A stretch of 64,000 nt of DNA. It comes from Pusillimonas caeni. Lineage in GTDB: Bacteria > Pseudomonadota > Gammaproteobacteria > Burkholderiales > Burkholderiaceae_B. The notes under the pieces were generated by a model, which saw nothing but the letters and a program-made list of their open reading frames with translations, searched no databases and was not told the origin of the DNA. Position 1 is the first letter of the stretch; each line of letters opens with the position of its first letter. Below are positions 52,444 through 61,278 of this stretch, in pieces. The position numbers were made by a program, and so were the translations under genes. The stretch covers positions 124,001 through 188,000 of the forward strand of contig NZ_PDUW01000002.1 of the NCBI RefSeq assembly GCF_003545815.1, read 5' to 3'.

Positions 52444-53889
52444 ATGACCATAGCGAAACACTATATTGACGGACACTGGCTCGAGGCGGCGGAAGGAAAG
52501 GCCGTCCTTGAAGACAACATCAATCCGGCCACTTCCGAAGTCGTGGGCCAGTACTGTGCGGGCGGCAAGGCAGAGGCCGCCCTCGCGATCGCCGCCGCCC
52601 GTCGCGCGTTCGGGCAGACATCCTGGTCTCGTGATGCGCGCACCAGGGCCGAGATCCTGTGGGCCTTCGCGGTCGAGCTGGATCGGTGCAAAGATGAAAT
52701 TGCCGACTGGCTGGTAACGCTGAATGGCAAGCTGCGTCGCGAAGCCATAGGCGAGATCATGGCCGGTGTATCCGAGCTGAAGTACTACGCCGGCCTTGCA
52801 CGTAACCTGTTCGGCCGCATCCTCGAGGTAGAGCCTGGGTGCCATGCCTCGCTCGATCGTGAACCCGCGGGTGTTGCCGCCATCATTCTGCCCTGGAATG
52901 CTCCCGTTACACTGCTGGTGCGTTCGCTGGCGCCCGCCTTGGCGGCGGGCTGCTCGGTGGTGATCAAGCCTGCCTGCCAGACCGCCCTGGTCAACAATCT
53001 GGTGCTTGAATGCCTGCTTGGCGACAAGCGCCTGCCCGCCGGTGTGGTGAACTCCGTCGTGGAGTCGGGCGCGCAGGTTTCCCAGTATCTGTGTGAAAGC
53101 CCCGATGTCGACGTCATCAGCTTTACGGGTTCGTCGCGAGTCGGCAAGCTCATTGCCCAGGCCAGTTCAAGCACCCTGAAGCGCTTGTCGCTGGAGCTGG
53201 GCGGCAAGGTTCCCGCGGTCATCTTCGAAGACTGCGACATCGACAAGGCGGTTGCCGGGGTTGTTGCGGGCAGCATGGTCATGGCCGGCCAGCAGTGCAC
53301 GGGCATCGAGCGTGTCCTCGTGGCCGACAGTATCTACGATGAATTCAGCACGCGCCTGGCCCGGGCCCTGGGGCGCCTGAAGGTCGGGCCGGGCACCGAC
53401 CCCGATTCGCAAATGGGCAGCCTGATCAATATGGCAAGCAGGGATCGTGTCGCGGCCATCGTGGATGGGGCCAGCAAGCAGGGCAAGGTGATTCACCGGG
53501 GCTCGATCCCCGGCGGCGATCTTGCCCGCGGCGCCTTTCTCGAGCCCAGCCTGATTGCCGAGCAAGACCTGTCTTCGCCCTTGATCCAGGAAGAAATCTT
53601 CGGACCCGTACTGATCATAGAGCGCTTTTGCAGCGAAGAAGAAGCGATCTCCAGAAGCAATGCCACCCGCTACAGCCTCGCCGCGAGCGTCTGGACGAGC
53701 GACGCCATAAAGGCCCGGCGCGTTGCGTCCAGGCTGAGGTTCGGCACGGTATGGATGAATGCCCATAACCGCCTTTTCGCCGAGGTGGAGACCGGCGGCT
53801 ATGGGGACAGCGGCTACGGCAAGCTGCATGGGGTAGAGGGCCTGAACGACTTCATGCAGACCAAGCATTTCTACTTTGAAACTCGATAA
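52444..53889 (+). CDS. Aldehyde dehydrogenase
   Basis: This is a 481-aa NAD(P)-dependent aldehyde dehydrogenase. The catalytic Cys285 (AGQQCTG) and general base Glu251 (SLELGGK) are visible, and the ILPWNAP and FTGSSRVGK cofactor motifs are intact. It lies 13 bases after the monooxygenase gene and next to an aryl-alcohol-type dehydrogenase, so it probably oxidises an aromatic aldehyde to the acid. Confidence 0.93.
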   Translation: MTIAKHYIDGHWLEAAEGKAVLEDNINPATSEVVGQYCAGGKAEAALAIAAARRAFGQTSWSRDARTRAEILWAFAVELDRCKDEIADWLVTLNGKLRREAIGEIMAGVSELKYYAGLARNLFGRILEVEPGCHASLDREPAGVAAIILPWNAPVTLLVRSLAPALAAGCSVVIKPACQTALVNNLVLECLLGDKRLPAGVVNSVVESGAQVSQYLCESPDVDVISFTGSSRVGKLIAQASSSTLKRLSLELGGKVPAVIFEDCDIDKAVAGVVAGSMVMAGQQCTGIERVLVADSIYDEFSTRLARALGRLKVGPGTDPDSQMGSLINMASRDRVAAIVDGASKQGKVIHRGSIPGGDLARGAFLEPSLIAEQDLSSPLIQEEIFGPVLIIERFCSEEEAISRSNATRYSLAASVWTSDAIKARRVASRLRFGTVWMNAHNRLFAEVETGGYGDSGYGKLHGVEGLNDFMQTKHFYFETR

Positions 53890-53931
53890 TCCGTTGGTGT
53901 GTTCAAGGTACTCAGCGTAGAGAGAAATACG

Positions 53932-55044
53932 ATGCAAATTGACGCAGCAGTATGCCGCACGACAGGCGGGCCCCTTACGCTTGAAACGCTGGAGCTGAGC
54001 GAGCCGCGTGACGACGAGATTCTGGTGCGCGTGGTCGGCACAGGAATCTGTCATACCGACATCGGCATGTGCGAAGCGCCAAATCGCGTACCCAAGCCTA
54101 TTGTGCTGGGGCACGAGGGGGCGGGAGTGGTCGAGAAGGTGGGTAGGCGGGTTCTCAAGGTCAAGCCCGGAGACCACGTGGTCATGTCCTTCAATAGTTG
54201 CGGCCATTGCTCCAGTTGCTCTCGCGGCGACGTTGCGTATTGCCAGAATCTGAACGACAGCAATTTCTCGGGCGGGCGCACAGATGGATCCACCGCATTC
54301 TCGAAGGGTGACGAGGCCATCCATAGTCACTTCTTCAATCAATCCGCCTTTGCCACGTATGCCCTGTGTTCAGAGCGCAATGTCGTTCCTATTCGCAAGG
54401 ACTTTCCGCTGGAGCTCGCGGGGCCCCTGGGTTGCGGATTCCAGACAGGCGCGGGCGCTGTCATCAACTCATTGAGGGTACCGGCCGGCAGCGCCATCGG
54501 GATATTCGGCGTCGGCTCGGTGGGCCTGGCCGCAGTAATGGCTGCGAAGGCGTCTGGCGCCGGAGCCATTGTTGCCGTGGACACCACGCAATCCCGCCTC
54601 GATCTGGCTAAGGAACTGGGCGCAACCCACGTCATCAATGCGTTGGAACAGGACACGTTCTCGGTGGTGCGTTCCATTGCTCCCGATGGGATGGACTACG
54701 CCCTGGACACCTCGGGCAATATCGAGGTCATCCGCGAAGCGGTCGACAATCTTGCGGTGCGTGGCATATGCGGGCTGATCGCCACCGCCAAGGGGGCCGA
54801 CATGCGCGCCAATGTGCTGCAGATGGTGCTGGGAGCGCGTTCGGTGCGCGGCATACACCAAGGAGACAGCGTGCCCGAAAGATTCATTCCACAAATGATA
54901 GAGATGTACATGCGTGGAGAGTTTCCCTTCGACAAGCTGGTGAAGTTCTATGGCTTGTCGGAAATCAACAGTGCCATTGCCGACATGCACAGTGGCACGA
55001 CCATCAAGCCCATCATTATCATGGCCCCGCAGTCTTCGGGCTGA
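53932..55044 (+). CDS. Zinc alcohol dehydrogenase, aryl-alcohol type
   Basis: This is a 370-aa medium-chain zinc dehydrogenase. Catalytic zinc ligands are Cys40 and His61 (GHEGAGVVE), plus Cys near residue 168 (GPLGCGFQTG). The structural zinc has the four Cys of CGHCSSCSRGDVAYC (90, 93, 96, 104). The NAD motif is GVGSVGLAAV. It resembles benzyl alcohol dehydrogenases (XylB-like), and with the upstream aldehyde dehydrogenase it would take an aryl alcohol to the acid. Confidence 0.92.
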   Translation: MQIDAAVCRTTGGPLTLETLELSEPRDDEILVRVVGTGICHTDIGMCEAPNRVPKPIVLGHEGAGVVEKVGRRVLKVKPGDHVVMSFNSCGHCSSCSRGDVAYCQNLNDSNFSGGRTDGSTAFSKGDEAIHSHFFNQSAFATYALCSERNVVPIRKDFPLELAGPLGCGFQTGAGAVINSLRVPAGSAIGIFGVGSVGLAAVMAAKASGAGAIVAVDTTQSRLDLAKELGATHVINALEQDTFSVVRSIAPDGMDYALDTSGNIEVIREAVDNLAVRGICGLIATAKGADMRANVLQMVLGARSVRGIHQGDSVPERFIPQMIEMYMRGEFPFDKLVKFYGLSEINSAIADMHSGTTIKPIIIMAPQSSG

Positions 55045-55104
55045 TGGCTATGTCTGGCAAATGCCAGTCACGGTTGCGGTTTACATAAAAGACAGGAGAC
55101 AACA

Positions 55105-56277
55105 ATGTCGATAAGTAGAAAATTGCTGGCCGCAGTGCTGGCGACGGGTTTGGCCGGAGCGGCCCAGGCTGCCGAGGATAATATAAAGATTGGATTGGTG
55201 CTGCCGCTTTCCGGGCCGTTCTCCACTGTGGGCAAGCAGATTCTCGATGGGGTGAATCTATATGTGGAGCGCTACGGCGATGCCATCGGCGACCGTAAGG
55301 TCGAATTGGTGATTCGGGACGATACCGGCATTGCGCCGGACATCAGCAAGCGCGCCGCCCAAGAGCTGGTCGTACAGGAAAAGGTGGATGTGCTGGCGGG
55401 CTTTGGATTCACCCCTTCGGCATTCGCGGTTGCGCCGCTGGCCACGTCCGCCAAGAAGCCGATGATCGTCATGAACGCGGCCACATCTTCCATTACAGAG
55501 CGGTCTCCCTACATTGTCCGCACTTCGTCGACCATGGGTCAGTTCACGGCACCAATGGCGATATGGGCGGCCAATAACGGCATGAAGAAGGTGTACACGC
55601 TTGTCGCCGACTATGGCCCGGGGCACGACTCCGAGGCGCAGTTTCTCAAGACCTTTGCGCAAGAGGGCGGCACCATCGTCGGCAGCGTAAGAATGCCGGT
55701 TCAGAACCCCGATTTCTCGCCATTCCTGCAGCGGGTCAAGGACGAAAAGCCCGATGCCGTCTTCCTGTTTGTGCCGGCGGGCGAACAAGGGGTGTCGTTC
55801 ATCAAGGGATATCGAGAGCGTGGCCTGGATAAAGAGGGCATACAGCTGATCTCGACCGGCGACATTACCACCGAAGACCAGCTCTCGGCGGTAGGAGACC
55901 GCGCCTTGGGCCTGATTACATCTTTTACTTATTCCGAAGCCCATGACTCCAAGGTCAACAAGGAATTCACCGAGGCCTACTACAAGAAGTTTCCCAATCA
56001 GCGCCCCACCTTCCTGACTGTCGGCGGCTATGACGGCATGCACCTGATCTACGAGGTCTTGAAGAAAATCGGCGCCGATGCCAGCGGTGATGACTTCATT
56101 GCCGCAGCCAAGGGCATGGCATGGGAAAGCCCGCGGGGTCCGATTTCGATAGACCCTGAAACGCGAGACATTATCCAGAACGTCTATATCCGCAAGGTGG
56201 AAAAGGTGGATGGTCGTCTGCAAAACATCGAGTTCGATCATGTGGCCGCGTTCAAGGATCCGGGCAAGGAAAAATAA
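55105..56277 (+). CDS. Periplasmic binding protein, LivK/Peripla_BP_6 family (orphan)
   Basis: This is a 390-aa type I binding protein with a signal peptide (MSISRKLLAAVLATGLAGAAQA) and the mature start EDNIKIGLVLPLSGPFSTVGKQ. KVDVLAGFGFTPSAFAVAPLA and ESPRGPISIDPETRDIIQNVYIRK show close relation to the proteins at 5020 and 29267. It lies inside the Rieske operon without its own permeases or ATPases, and probably feeds LivHMGF at 45.5 kb. Confidence 0.92.
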   Translation: MSISRKLLAAVLATGLAGAAQAAEDNIKIGLVLPLSGPFSTVGKQILDGVNLYVERYGDAIGDRKVELVIRDDTGIAPDISKRAAQELVVQEKVDVLAGFGFTPSAFAVAPLATSAKKPMIVMNAATSSITERSPYIVRTSSTMGQFTAPMAIWAANNGMKKVYTLVADYGPGHDSEAQFLKTFAQEGGTIVGSVRMPVQNPDFSPFLQRVKDEKPDAVFLFVPAGEQGVSFIKGYRERGLDKEGIQLISTGDITTEDQLSAVGDRALGLITSFTYSEAHDSKVNKEFTEAYYKKFPNQRPTFLTVGGYDGMHLIYEVLKKIGADASGDDFIAAAKGMAWESPRGPISIDPETRDIIQNVYIRKVEKVDGRLQNIEFDHVAAFKDPGKEK

Positions 56278-56339
56278 TTTTTTGCGGAATGGCTCCAGCT
56301 TGCCGGCAGGCCGGAGCATAGCTTCGAGAGGATGATGAC

Positions 56340-57392
56340 ATGTTTCTAATGAACGCTTGGTACGTTGCCGCCAAATCCGGCGAAGTTGCCGACAAGCCGT
56401 TGGGGCGCAAGATATGCGGAGAGAATATCGCCTTCTTTCGCGATGCCGAAGGCCGGATCGCCGCAGTGGACGACTACTGTCCGCATCGTGGCGCCGCCAT
56501 GTCGCTGGGCAGGGTCTGCAATGGCAACCTGGTCTGCGGCTACCATGGCTTGGTCATGGGGCGCGATGGCAAGACGGTGTCCATGCCCATGCAGCGCGTG
56601 GGCGGGTTTCCGTCGGTCAAGAGCTATCCCGTTGAAGAACGCAATGGCCTGATCTGGTTATGGCCGGGTGACCCCACCCAGGCCGACCCAGCCGCCATTC
56701 CACACTATGAATGGGCCAATTCGCCCGATTGGACCTACGACGTGGGTGTGTTTCACGTCAAATGCGACTACCGCCTGATGGTCGACAACCTGATGGACTT
56801 GACCCACGAGGCATACGTGCACTCGGATAGCATCGGACAGGACGAAATCGATCTATCGCCCGTCAACACCCGGGTCGAGGGCGACGCCGTCTATACCAGC
56901 CGGTTCATGTACGACATTCCTGCGCCGCCTTTCTGGGCCGCGGCCCTGCGCAATAATGACCTGGCCGATGACGTGCCGGTCGACCGCTGGCAGATATCGT
57001 GCTTTTCATTGCCCGCCAATGTGCATATACAGGTCGGGGTGGCGCACGCCGGCAACGGCGGCTTCGAGGCCGATCCCAAGTACAAGGCCAGCGGTGTCGC
57101 CGTGGACTTCATGACGCCCGAAACCGAAGACACGCATTGGTATTTTGGCGGCCTGGCGCGCAACTTCAAGGCCGACGACCCCGAGCTGACGGAAACCATA
57201 TTGAACCGCCAAAGAAAGATCTTCAGCCAGGATTTTGCCGTGCTGGAGTCGCAGCAGCACAATATGGACAAGCATCCTGATCGGCGCTGGCTGATGCTGA
57301 ACATCGATTCGGGGGGCGTGCAGGCCCGCCGAATCCTCGAACGCAGGATCAAGCAAGAACAGGAGCAAGGGCTGGCGCTTAAGCAGGCTTAG
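56340..57392 (+). CDS. Rieske non-heme iron oxygenase, VanA-like
   Basis: This is a 350-aa terminal oxygenase of the vanillate O-demethylase (VanA) group. The Rieske cluster ligands are Cys47, His49, Cys66 and His69 (CPHR...CGYHG). The mononuclear iron site begins at DNLMDLTHEAYVH (His156, His161). The length is right for VanA-type oxygenases, which take electrons from a VanB-type flavodoxin/ferredoxin reductase. No such reductase gene occurs in this window. Demethylation or hydroxylation of a methoxy- or hydroxy-aromatic acid is likely; the exact substrate is unknown. Confidence 0.9.
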   Translation: MFLMNAWYVAAKSGEVADKPLGRKICGENIAFFRDAEGRIAAVDDYCPHRGAAMSLGRVCNGNLVCGYHGLVMGRDGKTVSMPMQRVGGFPSVKSYPVEERNGLIWLWPGDPTQADPAAIPHYEWANSPDWTYDVGVFHVKCDYRLMVDNLMDLTHEAYVHSDSIGQDEIDLSPVNTRVEGDAVYTSRFMYDIPAPPFWAAALRNNDLADDVPVDRWQISCFSLPANVHIQVGVAHAGNGGFEADPKYKASGVAVDFMTPETEDTHWYFGGLARNFKADDPELTETILNRQRKIFSQDFAVLESQQHNMDKHPDRRWLMLNIDSGGVQARRILERRIKQEQEQGLALKQA

Positions 57393-57503
57393 CCCATCAG
57401 GTATCGCCTGGCGCCGGCCGGTACATTTTGAGGGCCGTATTCCTTCAGATAGCGATTTCACAGCGTCCGGCCTTGCGCCGGGCGTTTCATTCAGGAATTT
57501 CTC

Positions 57504-58361
57504 ATGCGTTTGTGTCGTTTCAATTCGGACCGCTTGGGCGTCGTCGAAGGCGATCGGGTCTTTGACGTGACCGAGGCCCTTCGTATTCTGCCCTCGGTCT
57601 CCTATCCGTTGCCTCGGGTCGATCCGCTGATTGCCAACCTCGACAGGGTCATTGTCCGCATCAAGCAGCTGTTGCCCGCCGCAAGTTCCCATGCGCTGGG
57701 AGAGGTCCGCTTGTTAAGCCCCATCGCCAATCCGGGCAAGCTGGTGGCCGCGCCCGTAAATTATCGGAAGCATTTGGACGAAGCCCGCGCCGACGCCGAG
57801 ATTCACCACGATAATCAAGTGGGCGAGATCCAGCGGGTGGGCTTGTTCTTGAAGGCGGCGAGCTCGCTGATCGGCGCGGGCCAGGCGGTGGCGCTTCGCC
57901 ATGCCGACCGCAGGAACGACCATGAGATCGAGCTGGCCGTCGTTATAGGCAAGGCGGGCAGCCGGATTTTACGCAAGGACGCTTGGGGCCACATTGCCGG
58001 GTATTGCATTGGCCTGGACATGACCGTGCGAGGCCCTGAAGAGCGCAGCATGCGCAAGTCGATCGACACCTATAGCGTGCTGGGGCCCTGGATGGTCACA
58101 GCGGATGAAATCGCTAACCCGGGGCAGCTGGACTTCTGGCTGACCGTCAATGGAGAGCTTCGGCAGAAAGCCAATACACGGGACCTCGTCATCGGCATAC
58201 CAGAGCTGATCGAGTTCGCGTCGGCGTTCTATACCCTGCACGAGGGCGATGTCCTCTTTACAGGTACGCCCGAGGGTGTGGGACCCGTGAAGCCGGGTGA
58301 CGTCATAATGGCCCACATAGAAGGCGTGGGCACGATGCGGGTGGATGTAAAGGCAGGGTAG
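57504..58361 (+). CDS. Fumarylacetoacetate hydrolase-family protein
   Basis: This is a 285-aa FAH-fold enzyme and the last gene of the Rieske operon. It is a near-twin of the protein at 32938: same length, MRLCRFN start, NDHEIELAVVIG metal motif, the GYCIGLDMTVRGPEERSMRKS segment and the FTGTPEGVGPVKPGD motif. It likely acts on the ring-cleavage product of the compound processed by this operon. Confidence 0.9.
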   Translation: MRLCRFNSDRLGVVEGDRVFDVTEALRILPSVSYPLPRVDPLIANLDRVIVRIKQLLPAASSHALGEVRLLSPIANPGKLVAAPVNYRKHLDEARADAEIHHDNQVGEIQRVGLFLKAASSLIGAGQAVALRHADRRNDHEIELAVVIGKAGSRILRKDAWGHIAGYCIGLDMTVRGPEERSMRKSIDTYSVLGPWMVTADEIANPGQLDFWLTVNGELRQKANTRDLVIGIPELIEFASAFYTLHEGDVLFTGTPEGVGPVKPGDVIMAHIEGVGTMRVDVKAG

Positions 58362-58451
58362 GCTGACTGTCCGGTAATCAGCGCCACCGTTCCTTCTATT
58401 TATATTCGGCCCGGCGACACAGCGTTATGCGTGCCGCCGGTGGAAGACGAC

Positions 58452-59177
58452 TCATGCGGCCGAGGTATTAGGCCACTCGAGCAGCGATGTTTCTATAAGC
58501 CTGGTTGTGCGGTTGTAATGCTCGGCCAGGAGAGCTGTCGCCTGTTCGGCGTCCCGGCGCAGCGTGGCATCGACGATCTCGTGGTGCTCTTTCGACACGT
58601 CCCGGCTGCTGTCGCGCCGCACTGAGGTCTTCAGCATGGGCCGACGATATCGCTCGGTCTGTATGTACAGCGTTGCCGACAACTCCAGCAGCCAGCGCGA
58701 GTCACAGGCCGCGATCAGCGCCCGGTGCAGCGCCAGGTGGCGTTGCTCTACCTCGTCGTACGAGGCCTGGAGCGCCTCGGCGCCATTGCGCCGCGTGACC
58801 AGGTCCAGCGCATGCAGCGCCGCGACGATCTGGGTTTCCCAGTCGTCGGTGGCGTGCGCGATGGAACGCCGCAAGGCTTCGCAATCGATGAGCGTGCGAA
58901 CGCTCATCGAGTCTTGCATCTCTTTCAGCGAAAGCGGCGCCACCCTGAAGCCCTTGAGCGCGACCGAGTCGACCAGGCGTTCGCTGTGCAGCCGGTTCAG
59001 CGCCTCGCGCAGCGGTGTGAAGCTGAGCTGGTAGCGCTGCTTGAGAAACTCCAGGCGCAGGGCCAGCCCCGGGGCCAGTTCGCCTGAAAGAATATCGCGC
59101 TTGAGGCCCGCATAGGCCTGCTCGGCCAAGGTCGATGATTTGGCGACGCGCGGCGCTTCGCGCAGGGGGGCGTTCAT
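58452..59177 (-). CDS. GntR-family regulator, FCD subfamily
   Basis: This is a 241-aa GntR regulator. The DNA-binding helix is in YAGLKRDILSGELAPGLALRLEFLKQRYQLSFTPLREALNRLHSERLV (residues 22-69), and an all-helical FCD ligand domain follows. Its start overlaps the nitrilase stop (ATGA), so it is co-transcribed as the last gene of the gentisate dioxygenase 2 operon. It is the best candidate to bind the ATTTTATAAAAT palindromes at 62425 and 44153. Confidence 0.92.
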   Translation of the reverse strand: MNAPLREAPRVAKSSTLAEQAYAGLKRDILSGELAPGLALRLEFLKQRYQLSFTPLREALNRLHSERLVDSVALKGFRVAPLSLKEMQDSMSVRTLIDCEALRRSIAHATDDWETQIVAALHALDLVTRRNGAEALQASYDEVEQRHLALHRALIAACDSRWLLELSATLYIQTERYRRPMLKTSVRRDSSRDVSKEHHEIVDATLRRDAEQATALLAEHYNRTTRLIETSLLEWPNTSAA

Positions 59178-60217
59178 GGCCGCGCTCCGCCTTCGGCCCC
59201 GCCCACCGCGGCCTGTTCGGCCTCTTCGTCGAATTCGAGGTTGGCGCCGCGCTGCAGGTCGGAGAACTGCGCCGCCTGCTGGGGCTGGCGGTTGACGCGC
59301 AGGTCGAATACGTCGAAGCGGTTGTAGTGGCCGGTGATGTCGTGCATCTGACGCGGCTGGATGCAGCGCGACAGGTCGACGTCGGCGTAGACGATGCCCT
59401 CGGCGTCGATGAGCGGCTCGCCCACCAGCCGGCCGTCCGGCCCGATGACGCCCGAGAAGGCGCTGTTCTTGCGCCGTAGCATCTGCTCGGCTTGCGGATG
59501 CGTCTTGGTGAAGGACGAGATGATTTCTTCGGAAATGGTGGAGCAGGCCACGACGGTGAACACCTTGCCTTCGAAGCAGTGGGCCATGGCGCGCACCTTG
59601 ATGGCCTCGGCCATGTCGTAGTCGGGCGGCGCCACCGGCAGCGAGATATAGCTGGCCACGTGCAGCAGCTCGCCCTGCGCCAGCAGGCTGAAGCGCGCCA
59701 GCGTATTGGTGTTCTCGCCACAGGCCAGCCCGCCCAGGGGGCCGATGGCGGTATCGTAGACGCGCAGCGAGGCGCCGTCGCCGTTGGCCCAGGTAAGCTT
59801 CTCGGCCCAGGTGGGCACGAGCTTGCGGTGGCGGCCCAGCAGCTTGCCGTCGGGGCCGATGAACACCAGCGTGTTGTACAGGGTGCTGATGCCCGTCGGG
59901 CTGCGCTCGTTCACGCCCACTACCACGTGCACGCCATGGCGCCCCGCCGCTTGGGCGATGCGCTGGATTTCAGGGCCGGGAATCTCGATGGCGCTGCGGC
60001 ACAGCTTGTCGAACCATGGACTGCCCTCGACGGGATTCATGATCCAGTTCCAGTAGGGATAGCCGGCCACGAAGACCTCGGGAAAGGCGATCAGCTGAGC
60101 GCCCTGGCCGGCGGCCTCTTCGATCAGCGCGCACACTTTTTCGACGGTGGCGTTCGTGTCCAGGAACACTGGAGCCGCTTGGACGGCGGCAACCTTGACG
60201 ACGGGCAGGTTTGGCAT
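59174..60217 (-). CDS. Nitrilase
   Basis: This is a 347-aa carbon-nitrogen hydrolase. The triad is Glu47 (FPEVFVAGYP), Lys132 (HRKLVPTWAEK) and Cys166 in the CGENTN motif, which with ARFSLLAQGE is typical of true nitrilases. The start at 60217 gives the family N-terminus VVKVAAVQAAPVFLD. It lies in a gentisate operon, so it may release a hydroxybenzoic acid from an aromatic nitrile, but that is an inference. Confidence 0.9.
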   Translation of the reverse strand: MPNLPVVKVAAVQAAPVFLDTNATVEKVCALIEEAAGQGAQLIAFPEVFVAGYPYWNWIMNPVEGSPWFDKLCRSAIEIPGPEIQRIAQAAGRHGVHVVVGVNERSPTGISTLYNTLVFIGPDGKLLGRHRKLVPTWAEKLTWANGDGASLRVYDTAIGPLGGLACGENTNTLARFSLLAQGELLHVASYISLPVAPPDYDMAEAIKVRAMAHCFEGKVFTVVACSTISEEIISSFTKTHPQAEQMLRRKNSAFSGVIGPDGRLVGEPLIDAEGIVYADVDLSRCIQPRQMHDITGHYNRFDVFDLRVNRQPQQAAQFSDLQRGANLEFDEEAEQAAVGGAEGGARP

Positions 60218-60252
60218 GGCTTCCTCGATGAGACGGTGAGTGGGCGGGCCGG

Positions 60253-61164
60253 TCAGACGGCCACGACCGGATTGCGCATCGTGCCGATGCCTTCGACGTA
60301 GGACTCGACCACGTCGCCGGGCCACAGCCATTCTTGCGGAGTGCGGCCCGCGCCCACGCCCGAGGGCGTGCCGGTGGCGATGATGTCGCCCGGCTCGAGC
60401 GTGATGCCCGCGCTGATGTCGGCCACCAGGTGAGCGACGTTGAACAGCATGTAGCGGGTGTTGGACTGTTGCTTGATCTCGCCGTTGACCTTCAGCCAGA
60501 GATCGAGCTTTTGCGGATCGGGGATTTCGTCGGCGGTGACGATGCAGGGCCCGAAGGGCGCGTAGGTATCCAGGCCCTTGGAGTACACCCACTGTCCGGC
60601 GCGGCGGTTGTCGCGCGCGCTCATATCCAGCATCAGGCTGTAGCCGAAGACGTAGGACAGCGCGTCTTTTTCTTCGATGCGCTGGGCGCGGGTGCCGATG
60701 ATGGCGGCCAGCTCCACTTCCCAGTCGAGTTGCTGGGTGATCTTGGCGTTGTGCTCGATGCTGTCGCCGGGGCCGATGACGGTGGTGGGCGGCTTGGTGA
60801 AGATGATGGGCTGCTTGGGCAGGTCGGCCGAGGTGTCGAGCGAGCGGCTGGACTCTTCGACGTGTTCGACGTAGTTCAGGCCGATGCCGAAGATGTTCTT
60901 GCGGGGGCGCGGAATGGGCGCCAGCAGCTTGACGTTCTGCAGGGGCTGCGCCACGCCTACGGGCCAGCTTTCCTGATGCTCTTTGAGCAGTTCGGTGGCC
61001 GTGGCCACCGCCGAGGGGCCCAGGTCGATGAATTCGAGCATGTCGTTGGGCAGGTCGATGCCCGCGATCATGCCCAAGTACTCGATATCGACGACCATGT
61101 CGTCGACGATGGCGCCAAGGCGGGCGCTTTCCAGGACGTTGCGGCGGTATGTGACTAGGCGCAT
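60253..61164 (-). CDS. FAH-family hydrolase (maleylpyruvate hydrolase candidate)
   Basis: This is a 303-aa FAH-fold enzyme. Metal motifs are LDWEVELAAIIG (ExE) and GYSLMLDMSARD. The IATGTPSGVGAGRTP motif near the end differs from the TGTPEGVG of the other three FAH proteins. It lies downstream of gentisate dioxygenase 2, and no isomerase is nearby, so it may cleave maleylpyruvate directly to maleate and pyruvate. It could also act on another ring-cleavage product. Confidence 0.88.
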   Translation of the reverse strand: MRLVTYRRNVLESARLGAIVDDMVVDIEYLGMIAGIDLPNDMLEFIDLGPSAVATATELLKEHQESWPVGVAQPLQNVKLLAPIPRPRKNIFGIGLNYVEHVEESSRSLDTSADLPKQPIIFTKPPTTVIGPGDSIEHNAKITQQLDWEVELAAIIGTRAQRIEEKDALSYVFGYSLMLDMSARDNRRAGQWVYSKGLDTYAPFGPCIVTADEIPDPQKLDLWLKVNGEIKQQSNTRYMLFNVAHLVADISAGITLEPGDIIATGTPSGVGAGRTPQEWLWPGDVVESYVEGIGTMRNPVVAV

Positions 61165-61180
61165 GTTGTTTCCTTGTTGT

Positions 61181-61199
61181 CAGGCGGCCGGGCCGCCTG
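61181..61199. repeat. Hairpin between dioxygenase 2 and the hydrolase
   Basis: CAGGCGGC (61181-61188) pairs perfectly with GCCGCCTG (61192-61199) around a CGG loop in the 114-base spacer. It has no T run, so it is more likely an mRNA processing or stability element than a terminator. Confidence 0.5.
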
Positions 61200-61278
61200 T
61201 TGCGATGTGCGGATGGGTGAAATGAAAGTATGAAAACGGACCGGCGCGGGCCGGAAGACCCACGCCGACGCGCAAGCT

